Below, piece after piece: positions 1 to 7,955 of a DNA stretch of 19,518 bases. Source of the stretch: Pseudomonadota bacterium (GTDB taxonomy: Bacteria > Pseudomonadota > Gammaproteobacteria > Burkholderiales > Burkholderiaceae); NCBI GenBank assembly GCA_963205525.1, contig CAUJJP010000031.1, positions 1-19,518 on the forward strand, in the 5' to 3' direction. Each line of letters starts with the position of its first letter. Position 1 is the first letter of the stretch. The position numbers and the translations under genes are program-made. Below the pieces are notes generated by a model. That model saw only the letters and a list, made by a program, of their open reading frames with translations. It was not told the origin of the DNA and ran no database searches.

Positions 1-94
1 GGTTGGGCCCCGGCGAAGCTTCGCAACGACGAGTGGGCCCTCTGTCGGGGCCACCCCGGCGCGGGCATGATTCATACCTTCACAGGCTCTGAGG

Positions 95-170
95 GCCCCC
101 AGGACCGGGCTGCGCCCAGCCCGCCCCCCGTGGGGGTCAAGGAAACTTGGGACGGCCCGGCGTTTCCTTG
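95..170 (-). repeat. 76-nt palindromic repeat element, copy 1
   Basis: The segment is an inverted copy of an element also found at 10179-10254 (same 76-nt length) and, in an expanded form, at 10020-10173. Its end next to the gene is a perfect hairpin, CAAGGAAAC (138-146) and GTTTCCTTG (162-170) around a 15-nt loop. That loop is the exact reverse complement of the loop in the copy at 10020-10052. A second GC-rich hairpin (GGGCT/AGCCC type) and a C-run/G-run pair make up the rest. It stops 10 nt before the ATG of the ChaN-like gene, so it lies in that gene's leader. It resembles REP/BIME-type intergenic repeats; no coding content is seen in it. Bases 1-94 upstream show nothing recognisable. Confidence 0.75.
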
Positions 171-180
171 AGAGAACCTG

Positions 181-1059
181 ATGCCCATCCCCGACCGTCG
201 CCGCTTCCTGCTGGCGGCTGCCGCAGCCGCAGTGAGCGGTGGCTGCGCCACGCCCACCCCATTGCCGACACCCCTGCCGGCGCCCCTGCCGGCCGCCATG
301 CCGTCCCCCTTGCCCGCGCGCCTGCGCGGCCCGGGCGTCCTGCTCGGCGAGGTGCACGACAACCCTGCCGGACACGCCCTGCGGCTGGCCCTGTTCGACG
401 CCTGGCTGGCCGAGGGCGCGCGCCCGGCGCTGGCGATGGAGATGCTGGACCACGGCGACCAGCCGGCGATCGAGCGCCTGCGCGGCCAGGGCATGGACGC
501 CGCCGCCTTCGTCGACGCCGTGCTCGCCGCCCGGCCGCCCGAGGCCGGGCGCGGCCAGTGGGACTGGCGCTTCTACACCCCCTTCGTCGAGCGTGCGCTG
601 CGCCTGGGCCTGCCGCTGGTGGCGGCCAACGTCGGCCGCGTGCAGGCGCGCGAGCTGATGCGCAGCGGGCTGGCGGCGCACGGTTTCGATGCCGAGGTGG
701 CGGCCGACATCGTCGCCGGCCAGACGCGCAGCATCGAGGCCAGCCACTGCGGCCACGTGGATCCGGCGCTGGCCGGCCGCATGGTGCTGGCCCAGGTGGC
801 GCGCGACCAGCAGATGGCGCGCGCCGTGCAGGCGCACATCGGCCGCGGCGTGCTGCTGATCGCCGGCAACGGCCACGTGCGCAGCGACCTCGGGGTGCCG
901 CGCTGGCTGGACGCCGCCACCCGGGCGCGCTGCGAGGCGATCGGCGTCCTTGAAACCGGGGACGACACCGCGGCTTTCGACCGCATCCTGCGCATCGCGC
1001 GCCTGGACCGCGTCGACCCCTGCTCGACCATGAAGCCGCCGGCCCCGCCGAAGACCTAG
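181..1059 (+). CDS. ChaN family haem-binding lipoprotein
   Basis: The 292-residue protein fits the ChaN / DUF399 family (PF04187), iron-regulated lipoproteins that bind haem. The N-terminus has a twin-arginine-like RRRFLL followed by an Ala-rich hydrophobic stretch and a lipobox-like SGGC with Cys22, so export and lipidation are likely. Residues 24-46 form a Pro-rich linker of repeated PTPLP/PAPLP units. Family landmarks follow: LLGEVHDN at about 54-61, AMEMLDHGDQ, the RDQQMA stretch, and GNGHVRSDLGVP near 229-240 with His232. The start ATG comes 10 nt after a palindromic repeat, with only a weak purine stretch (GAGAG) as ribosome site. It precedes the Fur-box-linked receptor cluster, which suits a role in haem handling outside the cytoplasm. 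Function is inferred from family; its ligand cannot be read from sequence. Confidence 0.85.
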   Translation: MPIPDRRRFLLAAAAAAVSGGCATPTPLPTPLPAPLPAAMPSPLPARLRGPGVLLGEVHDNPAGHALRLALFDAWLAEGARPALAMEMLDHGDQPAIERLRGQGMDAAAFVDAVLAARPPEAGRGQWDWRFYTPFVERALRLGLPLVAANVGRVQARELMRSGLAAHGFDAEVAADIVAGQTRSIEASHCGHVDPALAGRMVLAQVARDQQMARAVQAHIGRGVLLIAGNGHVRSDLGVPRWLDAATRARCEAIGVLETGDDTAAFDRILRIARLDRVDPCSTMKPPAPPKT

Positions 1060-1198
1060 CCGCCGTTTGGCCACCCAGTGGATCGCCGCCCAGCGCTCGG
1101 CTGCGGTGGCGTGACGGCTGCCGCCACCCAGCGCCGGCGGGTTCGGCACCAAGGCCAACCCCGTTCCCGACACGGGATTTAAGGATTTGTCTTGGATC

Positions 1199-1219
1199 AA
1201 ATGCGAATCAGTCGCATTT
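1199..1219 (+). promoter_or_regulatory. Fur-box-like operator
   Basis: A perfect 8-bp inverted repeat, AAATGCGA (1199-1206) and TCGCATTT (1212-1219), is separated by 5 nt. It lies 107 nt before the start of the TonB receptor gene and in the most AT-rich patch of this intergenic region. Its ATGCGAAT...CGCAT core resembles Fur operators of beta-proteobacteria, and a near-match lies in the same relative place before the second receptor (9840-9858). Candidate -35 sequences (TTGTCT or TTGGAT, 1187-1197) are close by, so a bound repressor would overlap the promoter. Assignment to Fur is inference. Confidence 0.65.
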
Positions 1220-1326
1220 TGATACGGTCAAGCCGCGGGCAGGGCCTGGCTTTGCGCGCCACGGCCCGGCAGCGTCTGCGCGGGCGCGGTCCACACCTTC
1301 ATCCGCACGCTGTCCGAGCCCCGCCC

Positions 1327-3402
1327 ATGTCCGCACGTCCCCATCCCAGCCTTCTTGCTGCGTCCATCGCCGCCGCTTTCCTGTGCCTGCCGGCCGGCGC
1401 GCAGACCGCGCCGCCCGCGGCCGATCCCGGCAAGACCCCGCTGCTGGCGCCGGTGGCCGTCACCGCCAAGGGCTATGCGGCGCAGGATGTCGACACCCCG
1501 GTGGCGCAGACCGTGCTCACGCGCGAGGACTTGCAGCGCAAGCAGGCCGCCAACCTGGGCGATGCACTGCGCGGCGAGCCCGGTCTGTCGGTGGCCAGCG
1601 ACGGTGCGCACGGCGGCAACCCGGTCATCCGCGGACTGAAGAAGGAGAGCCTGGTCCTGCTGGTGGATGGCGTGCGCCTGAACTCGGCCCAGCCCCAGGG
1701 GGCGATCGCCTCCTTCATGAGCCTGGCCCTGGCGGACCGGGTGGAGGTGGTCAAGGGCCCGGCCTCGGTGCTCTACGGCAGCGGCGCGCTCGGCGGCGTG
1801 ATCCAGGTCCGGCTGCCGCAGGCGCGCTTCGACCCCGGCACCTCGATCAGCCTGGCGGGCGGCCTGGACAGCGGCAGCAGCGGGCTGCGCGGCAGCGCGG
1901 TCCTGAACCGCTCGCAGGGCGACCATGCGCTGATGCTGGGCCTGGCGCTGGCCGACGTCGACGACTACGAGGCCCCGGCCGGCACGGTGGCGCTGTCGGG
2001 CTACGACAGCGCGGCGCTGATCGGCCAGTACCGGTGGCGCATCGACCGCGAGCAGCAGCTGCGCGTCTCGCTGCAGCAGCAGCTCGACGAGGACGTCTGG
2101 TACCCGGGCTCGCGCAAGCCGCACGCCAACGCGGCGCTGGTGGGCCAGACCATCGTCCACTCGCCGCTGCAAAGGCGCCGCCTGTTCGAGCTCGGCTGGT
2201 CGCGCCAGGACGCGGGCGACGCGCCGCTGAACCTGGACCTGCGCGTGTACCGGCAGGAGGTGCAGCGGCGCATCCATTCGTACAGCGACAGGCTGCAGCG
2301 CGACATCGGCCAGACCCTGGTCGGCTTCGCCACCGACGGCGTGGACGCGCGCGCCGACTGGCTGCTCGACGCCGGGCACCAGCTCTCGGCGGGCTTCAAC
2401 GGCTGGACCATGCGCGCCTCGCCCGAGCGCTGGCTGGCGAGCCCGACGCCGATGTCGCCGCTGCAGCGCAACGACCCCTTCGCCGACGGCGAGCTGCGCT
2501 CGCTGGGCCTGTTCCTGCAGGACGACGTGCGCTTCGGGCGGCTCGGCCTGCTGGCCGGGCTGCGCCACGACAGGGTCAGCGGCGACGCCGCTTCGCTGAA
2601 CAACGGCGCGGTGACGAGCGGGCTGCGCCGCTCGGACGGCGCCAGCACCGGCAGCCTGGGCCTGAGCTTCGACGCCGCGCCGCTGCTGCGCCCCTACGCC
2701 AGCCTGGCACGCGCCTTCCGCGCCGGCGAGATGCGCGAGCGTTTCGAGTCCTCGCCGCGCGGCGACGGCTATTTCTACGTTGGCAACCCGCAGATCCGGC
2801 CCGAGTATGCGACCCAGTTCGAACTGGGGTTGAAAGGCGCCGATGGCGCGCTGCAGTACAACCTGGCCGTGTACCGCAACCGCATCACCGACTACATCAC
2901 CGGCCAGCCCACCGGCACCACCCAGGCCGGGCTGCCGGTCAAGCGCACGGTCAACCTCGGCGAGGTGACGATTTCCGGCGTCGAGGCCGGGCTGCGCTGG
3001 CAGTGGCGCCAGGGTCAGACGCTGAGTGCCGCCTTCTCGCGCCTGCGCGGCACCAACGAGGACCTGGACGAGCCGCTGTTCCAGATGCCGGCCGACGAGG
3101 TCTCGCTCGGCTGGGAAGGGCGCGTGGGCGCGGGCTGGAGCGCCGACGCCACGCTGCGCCTGGTGGCGCGCCAGGACCGGGTGGCCACCGAATTCGCGCG
3201 CGGCACCGAGAACGCGACCGCCGGCTTCGGCACCCTGGACCTGGGGGCCACCTAGCAGCTGGCCAAGGATCAGTCGCTGCGTCTGGCGCTGCGCAACCTG
3301 GCCGACAAGGCCTACCACGAACACCTGACCGAGGGTGTGTCCGGGGCCGAGATCCAGGCCCCGGGGCGCAGCCTGCAGCTCAGCTGGCAAGGAAGATTCT
3401 GA
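1327..3402 (+). pseudogene. TonB-dependent receptor, interrupted by in-frame TAG
   Basis: Outer-membrane gated channel for iron complexes, haem or similar ligands. The ATG at 1327 begins a good signal peptide (MSARPHPSLLAASIAAAFLC..., ending GAQ). The plug domain follows: PVAVTAKG, LGDALRGEPGLSV, IRGLKKESLVLLVDGVRL, VEVVKGPASVLYGSGALGG. The barrel holds FRAGEMRERFE (464 onward) and NPQIRPE (487 onward), which correspond to the FRAP and NPNL boxes of haem-type receptors. A TAG at 3253-3255 stops the frame after 642 residues. The same frame then continues for 48 more codons with the expected terminal strands (LRLALRNLADKAY, then SLQLSWQGRF with the canonical final Phe) to a TGA at 3400-3402, giving 691 residues if read through. 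TGG (Trp) to TAG is the simplest explanation. Without the last strands the barrel would probably not assemble, unless the amber is suppressed or is a sequence error. The true stop overlaps the next start (TGATG). Confidence 0.8.
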
Positions 3403-4421
3403 TGCGACGACGATTCCTGCAGACCGCGGCCGCCGCTGCGGCGGCCCTCGCCCTGCCCGGCCTGGGCCGGGCAGCCATGGACCGAACCCCCGCCAGGCTG
3501 CCCCGCCTGGTGCTCGCCGGCCCGTTTGCGGCCGTCTCCAACCCCTTCTACCGGATCGCGGAGTCCAAGGCGCTGGCCGACGTCGCCGACCAGGTCGAGG
3601 TCCGTACCTGGAAGAGCCCGGACCAGTTGCGCGCCCTGGTGCTGGACCCCAAGTCGCCGGCCCAGGTGGTGGCGATGCCGTCCAACGTCGCGGCCAACCT
3701 CTACAACCGCGGTGCGCGCCTGAAGCTGGCCAACATCTCGACCTGGGGCGTGCTGTTCATGGTCTCGCGCACGCCAGGGCTCAAGACCCTGGCCGACTTC
3801 AAGGGCCAGGAGATCCTGATGCCCTTCCGCGCCGACATGCCGGACATCATCTTCCAGACCCTGGCGCGCAAGCAGGGGCTGGACCCGGCCAAGGACTTCC
3901 AGCTGCGCTATGTGGCGAGTCCGCTGGACGCGATGCAGATGCTCATCACGCGGCGCGCCGACCACGCCCTGCTGGCCGAGCCGGCGGCCTCGGTGGCGCT
4001 GCGCAAGACGCATTCCTTCCCGCTCAGCGCGGTCGCGCCCGAGCTCTACCGCAGCGTGGACCTGCAGCAGGAATGGGGCCGCGTGCTGCAGCGCCCGCCG
4101 CGCATCCCGCAGGCCGGGGTGGCGGTGCTGGGTGAACTGCTCGGCCGCAGCGAGCTCGTCGAGCGCGTCCAGCAGGCCTACGCGCAAGCCCTGCAGTGGT
4201 GCGAGGCCGAGCCCGAGGCCTGCGGCAAGCTGGTGGCGGCGAACGTCGAGATGCTGACCCCCGAAGGCGTGGCGGACTCGGTGCGCGTGGACCACGCCGA
4301 GTACGTCCCCGCCGCCCAGGCGCGCCCGGAGCTGGAGTACTTCTACCGCCTGCTGCTGGAGCAGCAGCCCGGGCTGGTCGGCGGCAAGCTGCCCGACGAC
4401 GGCTTCTACCTCCCCGCCTGA
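3402..4421 (+). CDS. ABC transporter substrate-binding protein, NMT1/TauA-like, Tat signal
   Basis: The protein is 339 residues long. It starts with MRRRFLQ plus an Ala-rich hydrophobic segment ending in GRA, a twin-arginine (Tat) type signal, so it should be exported folded, perhaps with a cofactor or ligand. The mature part fits the NMT1/THI5/TauA class of periplasmic binding proteins (type II fold): LVLAGPFAAVSNPFYRI, LADFKGQEILMPF, FRADMPDIIFQTL, DAMQMLITRRADHALLAEPAA. Its start overlaps the stop of the receptor gene (TGATG) and the permease follows after 33 nt. The class normally serves nitrate, sulfonates, taurine or pyrimidine precursors. Physical coupling to a TonB receptor argues for a larger or metal-bound ligand here, which is inference. 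The ligand cannot be read from the sequence. Confidence 0.85.
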   Translation: MRRRFLQTAAAAAAALALPGLGRAAMDRTPARLPRLVLAGPFAAVSNPFYRIAESKALADVADQVEVRTWKSPDQLRALVLDPKSPAQVVAMPSNVAANLYNRGARLKLANISTWGVLFMVSRTPGLKTLADFKGQEILMPFRADMPDIIFQTLARKQGLDPAKDFQLRYVASPLDAMQMLITRRADHALLAEPAASVALRKTHSFPLSAVAPELYRSVDLQQEWGRVLQRPPRIPQAGVAVLGELLGRSELVERVQQAYAQALQWCEAEPEACGKLVAANVEMLTPEGVADSVRVDHAEYVPAAQARPELEYFYRLLLEQQPGLVGGKLPDDGFYLPA

Positions 4422-4454
4422 GCGCGGCCCCGATCCAGGCCCGACCGTCACCCC

Positions 4455-5246
4455 ATGGACCTGCTGCGCCGCTGGCTGACCGGCATTCCCGCCTACCTGT
4501 GGAGCGGCTGGGGCGCGGTCGCCAGTCTGTGCCTGATGACCGCCGCCTGGGAGGCGGCGAGCCGCTTCTGGGGCCCGCTGGTGCTGCCCGATCCGGCGGC
4601 GGCCTTCGCCGCCCTGGCGCAGCTGGTGGGCGACGGCGCAGCGGCGCGCGAACTCCTCATCACCGGCCGGCGCGCGATGACCGGGCTCGCGCTGGCGCTG
4701 GCGGTGGGCAGCGCGCTCGGGCTGCTGGCCGGGCTGTCGGCCACCGCCTCCATGATGGCGCGCCCGCTGGTCACCGTGCTGCTGGGCACGCCGCCCATCG
4801 CCTGGCTGGTGCTGGCCATGCTGTGGTTCGGCATCGGCGACGGCACGCCGGTGTTCACCGCCTTCATCGCCTGCGTGCCGGTGGTCTTCGTCGGCGCGCT
4901 GCAGGGCGCGCGCACCCTGGACCTGCATCTGAAGGACATGGCGCACGCCTTCCGCCTGCCCTGGACCATGCGCATGACCGACCTCTACGGCCCGCACGTC
5001 CTGTCCTACCTGTTTCCGGCCTGGATCAACGCCCTGGGCACCTCGTGGAAGGTGGCGGTGATGGCCGAGCTGCTGTCGGCCAACGACGGCGTCGGCGCTG
5101 CGCTCGCGGTCACCCGCAGCCAGCTCGACATGCCCGCCACCCTGGCCTGGGTGAGCGCGGTCGTGCTCGCCTTGCTGGCGGTGGAATACCTGCTGCTGGA
5201 GCCGATCAAGCGCGAGGTCGAGCGCTGGCGCGAGGTCGGGGCATGA
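4455..5246 (+). CDS. ABC transporter permease, NitT/TauT type
   Basis: A 263-residue inner-membrane protein of the BPD_transp_1 family, similar in size and layout to SsuC/TauC. About six hydrophobic segments are visible, among them ALALAVGSALGLLAGL, PIAWLVLAMLWFGIG, FTAFIACVPVVFVGAL and WVSAVVLALLAVEYLLL. The cytoplasmic coupling loop lies around DMAHAFRLPWTMRM (about 161-174). The conserved segment FPAWINALGTSWKVAVMAELL is typical of the taurine/sulfonate subclass. The ATG at 4455 is the first in frame after the binding-protein stop. The stop overlaps an ATGATG that was probably the original start of the ATPase gene. It should pair with the binding protein upstream and the ATPase downstream. 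Confidence 0.88.
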   Translation: MDLLRRWLTGIPAYLWSGWGAVASLCLMTAAWEAASRFWGPLVLPDPAAAFAALAQLVGDGAAARELLITGRRAMTGLALALAVGSALGLLAGLSATASMMARPLVTVLLGTPPIAWLVLAMLWFGIGDGTPVFTAFIACVPVVFVGALQGARTLDLHLKDMAHAFRLPWTMRMTDLYGPHVLSYLFPAWINALGTSWKVAVMAELLSANDGVGAALAVTRSQLDMPATLAWVSAVVLALLAVEYLLLEPIKREVERWREVGA

Positions 5247-5278
5247 TGGCTGCCGTGAACGCCCCCGAAAGTCTGCGC

Positions 5279-5313
5279 GAGACCGCCCCCGTGACCGCCC
5301 CGTGACCGCCCCC
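5279..5313 (+). repeat. Three short tandem repeats with a missing base at the ATPase start
   Basis: Three near-identical units follow one another: GAGACCGCCCCC (5279-5290), GTGACCGCCCC (5291-5301) and GTGACCGCCCCC (5302-5313). The middle unit is one C short. An open frame from the ATGATG at 5243, which overlaps the permease stop, runs 20 codons and ends at the TGA at 5303-5305 because of that missing C. With one more C it would continue straight into the ATPase. This looks like a 1-nt slippage scar. Confidence 0.8.
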
Positions 5314-6243
5314 ATGTACGCCGCCCGCCATGCGCGCAGCGGCCCGCTGCGGCTGCAGTCGGTGTCGCACGCCTATGCCTTGCACGAGGTGCTGGCCGAC
5401 GTCTCGCTGACCCTGGAGGCCGGCCGCACCCTGGCCCTGGTCGGCCCCTCGGGCTGCGGCAAGACGACGCTGCTGCACCTGTGCGCCGGGCTGCTGACGC
5501 TGCAGGCCGGCAGCCTGGACAACGGCTTCCAGCGCCCGGCCATGATGTTCCAGCAGCCGCGCCTGCTGCCCTGGAAGACCGCGCGCGAGAACATCGCCCT
5601 CGGCCTGAAGGCCCGCGGCGTGGCGCGCGCCGAGCGCCTGCAGCGCGCCACTTCGGCGGCGGCCGCGCTCGAGCTCGACGCCGAGGCGCTGGCGATGTTC
5701 CCGCACCAGCTCTCGGGCGGCATGCAAAGCCGCGTCGCGCTGGCGCGCGCCCTCGTCCTGCAACCCGACCTGCTGCTGCTGGACGAGCCTTTCTCGGCCC
5801 TGGACGTCGGGCTGAAGGCGCAGCTGCACGGCCAGATCCTGCACGAGCAGGCGCGCAGCGGCCTTGCCATGCTGCTCATCACCCACGACCTGATGGAGGC
5901 GGTGCGGCTGGCCGACGCGGTGCTGGTGATGGCCGCCGAGCCCGGCCGCATCGAGCACCGCCTGGACCTGAAGCGCCCCGCGCTGCAGCGCGACGACGAC
6001 TGGGTGCACCACACCACCGCCCAGCTGCTGCACACCCCGGGCGTGCGCGAGTGCTTCGGCCTGCCGCCGCTGGCGCTGCTGCAGGCGCTGCGGCCGCCGA
6101 TGGCGCCCAGCGACCCGGTGCTCGGCCCCTGCGATCCAGCCACCCCGCCGGCAGCGCCTGATGCGTCCGACGAAGCCGCGGCCGCGGCGCCCGCCGTCGT
6201 CGACCTCGCCAGCGCCAAGCGCCAGCGCAAGCTCTCGTGCTGA
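5302..6243 (+). CDS. ABC transporter ATP-binding protein, TauB/SsuB type
   Basis: Cytoplasmic ATPase for the permease upstream. From the GTG at 5302 it has 313 residues, from the ATG at 5314 it has 309. All key motifs are present (GTG numbering): Walker A GPSGCGKTT at 48-56, Q-loop MMFQQPRLLPWKTA, signature LSGGMQSRVALARAL from 137, Walker B LLLLDEP with Glu162, and H-loop LLITHDLMEAV. The FQQPRLLPW stretch is typical of the NitT/TauT ATPases. A C-terminal tail of about 60 residues, rich in Ala and Pro and ending in basic residues, has no domain I recognise. The start is uncertain: the likely ancestral start (ATGATG at 5243, overlapping the permease stop) is cut off by a 1-nt deletion, and neither present start has a clear Shine-Dalgarno site. 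The catalytic core is complete. The stop overlaps the NnrS start by 7 nt (GTGCTGA). Confidence 0.88.
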   Translation: MTAPMYAARHARSGPLRLQSVSHAYALHEVLADVSLTLEAGRTLALVGPSGCGKTTLLHLCAGLLTLQAGSLDNGFQRPAMMFQQPRLLPWKTARENIALGLKARGVARAERLQRATSAAAALELDAEALAMFPHQLSGGMQSRVALARALVLQPDLLLLDEPFSALDVGLKAQLHGQILHEQARSGLAMLLITHDLMEAVRLADAVLVMAAEPGRIEHRLDLKRPALQRDDDWVHHTTAQLLHTPGVRECFGLPPLALLQALRPPMAPSDPVLGPCDPATPPAAPDASDEAAAAAPAVVDLASAKRQRKLSC

Positions 6244-7484
6244 ACCCGCCCGCCACCGCCGCCACCACCACGCGCTGGACCGACGCCGCGCACCCGCTGT
6301 GGATGTGCGGCATGCGGCCCTTCTTCGTCCTCACCGCCGCCGCTGCGCTGGCGCTGATGCTGCCCTGGCTCGCCTTCCTGGCCCTGGGCACGCCGCTGCC
6401 GGCGGCCGCCGGCGGGCCCTTCTTGTGGCACGCGCACGAGCTGCTCGCCGGCTTCGCGCTCGCCTCGGTGGCCGGATTCCTGCTCACCGCGGGGCCCGAG
6501 TTCAGCGGCAGCGCCGACTTCAGCCCCGCCGTCGTGCGCCGCATGGTGGCGCTGTGGCTGGCGGCGCGCATCGCCTTCTGGGCCAGCGGCGCGGGCGGCG
6601 CGCCGGTGCTGCTGCTGTCGGCGCTGCTCAACGTCGGCCTGCCGCTGGCGCTGGCGCTGCTGCTGGCGCCGCGCCTGTGGCGCGACCCCTTGCGCGCCCA
6701 CCTCGCCTTCCTGTGGGTGCTGCTCGCGCTCGCGCTGTGCGAGGCCGGATTCCACCTCGACCTGCTGGCCGGCAACGGGCTCGCCACGCGCTGGCTGTAC
6801 GCCGCGCTGGGCGCCAACCAGGTGCTGATCGTGGTCGCCCTGAGCCGGATCTCGATGCAGATCGTGAACCAGGCCCTGCATGACGCCGGGCGCGGCACCG
6901 ACTACCTGGCGCGCCCGCCGCGGCGCAACCTGGCGATCTCCTGCATCGCGCTGTACACCCTGGCCGAGTTCTTCGACCCCGGCTCCCGCCTGTCGGGCTG
7001 GCTGGCGCTGGCCGCCGCCGCCGCCGTCCTGCATCTGCTGGGCGACTGGCACGTCGGGCGCCCGCTGCTGCGCCGCCGCCCGCTCATGCTGTACGCGGTC
7101 TACGCCTGCATGGCCGGCGGCTACGCGCTCATCGGCCTCGGCCTGCTGAGCCCGCTGGCCTCGGTCTCGGGCGGGCGCCACCTGATGGGGGTGGGCGCGC
7201 TCGGGCTGGCGGTGCTGGGGGCGATGAGCATCGCCGGCCGCGCCCACTGCGGCGCCGACCCCGACACCCGTGGCTGGCTGCCGCTGGCGGCGATCTCGCT
7301 GGCGCTGGCCGCCGTCCTGCGCGCCGCCGCCGGCTGGCTGCTGCCCGACCCGCTTCAGGCCTGGCTGCTCGCCGGCGGCCTGTGGTGCCTGGCCTACGGC
7401 CTGTACCTGTGGCACCTGGCACCGCTGCTCACCGGCCCGCGCCGCGACGGCCGCAGCGGCTGCGCGGGGGTGGCGGACGGCTGA
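6237..7484 (+). CDS. nnrS: NnrS family haem-copper membrane protein
   Basis: A 415-residue, strongly hydrophobic protein with about 12 predicted membrane segments, the usual size and topology of NnrS (PF05940). NnrS proteins bind haem and copper and ease nitrosative stress, and are common in denitrifiers. Family landmarks: CGMRPFFVLTAAAAL near the N-terminus, LWHAHELLAGFALASVAGFLLTAGPEFSG with the HxHE histidines, and a late AGRAHCGADP. The sequence is a divergent member; the usual run around RVxLGHTGR is changed. The GTG at 6237 is chosen because it overlaps the ATPase stop (GTGCTGA), which points to translational coupling. Placement as last gene of a receptor/ABC cluster suggests the transported ligand is linked to haem or copper enzymes, which is inference. 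Confidence 0.85.
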   Translation: MLNPPATAATTTRWTDAAHPLWMCGMRPFFVLTAAAALALMLPWLAFLALGTPLPAAAGGPFLWHAHELLAGFALASVAGFLLTAGPEFSGSADFSPAVVRRMVALWLAARIAFWASGAGGAPVLLLSALLNVGLPLALALLLAPRLWRDPLRAHLAFLWVLLALALCEAGFHLDLLAGNGLATRWLYAALGANQVLIVVALSRISMQIVNQALHDAGRGTDYLARPPRRNLAISCIALYTLAEFFDPGSRLSGWLALAAAAAVLHLLGDWHVGRPLLRRRPLMLYAVYACMAGGYALIGLGLLSPLASVSGGRHLMGVGALGLAVLGAMSIAGRAHCGADPDTRGWLPLAAISLALAAVLRAAAGWLLPDPLQAWLLAGGLWCLAYGLYLWHLAPLLTGPRRDGRSGCAGVADG

Positions 7485-7491
7485 GGCGCCG

Positions 7492-7569
7492 TCAGGCGTA
7501 GCGCCCTGGCGCCAGCACCGACCCCGGATCCCAGACCTGGTTGTTCCGGCTGTCGCGGCGCCGCCGCTT
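7492..7569 (-). pseudogene. Possible C-terminal remnant of a FAD-linked oxidase
   Basis: Reading from about 7569 down to a TGA at 7492-7494, the - strand encodes a tail ending in NNQVWDPGSVLAPGRYA. A WDP or FDP, then I/VLAPGR, then the stop, is the usual C-terminus of VAO/PCMH-type FAD-dependent oxidases. Nothing upstream continues this frame, since the ribbon-helix-helix gene occupies the space in another frame. It would be the last two dozen codons of a gene lost when the toxin-antitoxin DNA inserted. The segment is short, so chance similarity cannot be excluded. Confidence 0.3.
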
Positions 7570-7955
7570 CAAGTCTTGGTCTTGGCGCTGCGGCGCGGCT
7601 TGGTGGCGGGCTTGACCGCGGCGGCTTGGAGCTTGGCATTGCGACGCGGCGCGGGCGCGGTGCGCTGCGCCAGGGGCACAAAGCCTTCAGGCAACTCGTC
7701 GCCTTCTCTGGGCGGTTCTCCATCGCTGCGCGACAAGAGGGCATCGAGCGCGCTCGGCTCGCCACTCGCCGCCCTGGCGCGGGCACGGCTGGCGCGCTCT
7801 TCGAAAAAGGCCGCCGTCTCCAGCGCCGCGATCTTCTGGGCCACGGCGGTGGTCACGAATTGATTCAGGCTCGTGCCGTCGGCCTTGCTGAGTCGTTCCG
7901 CCGCCTCCTTGATGGACTTGGGCAGGCGCAGCGGGTAGGTGGCCAATGTGGTCAT
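7569..7955 (-). CDS. Ribbon-helix-helix antitoxin-like DNA-binding protein
   Basis: A 128-residue protein. Its first 45 residues (TYPLRLPKSIKEAAERLSKADGTSLNQFV...) look like a ribbon-helix-helix fold of the HicB/CopG sort: a short basic strand followed by two helices. The C-terminal half is low in complexity, rich in Ala, Pro, Arg and Lys, and ends RSAKTKT. The ATG overlaps the stop of the PIN gene (ATGA), so the two are translationally coupled with the toxin first. It is probably the antitoxin and autorepressor of that pair. Assignment rests on the N-terminal pattern and context; the tail is unexplained. Confidence 0.7.
   Translation of the reverse strand: MTTLATYPLRLPKSIKEAAERLSKADGTSLNQFVTTAVAQKIAALETAAFFEERASRARARAASGEPSALDALLSRSDGEPPREGDELPEGFVPLAQRTAPAPRRNAKLQAAAVKPATKPRRSAKTKT

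Noticed and set aside
1105..1128. Hairpin GGTGGCG/CGCCACC after the ChaN-like gene as a terminator
   Set aside because: The stem is only 7 bp with a 10-nt loop and no T-tract follows; in DNA this GC-rich such stems arise by chance.
5279..5313. Phase-variable switch at the ATPase start
   Set aside because: The C runs are only 4-5 long and there are just three units; a fixed slippage scar is the more modest reading without strain data.
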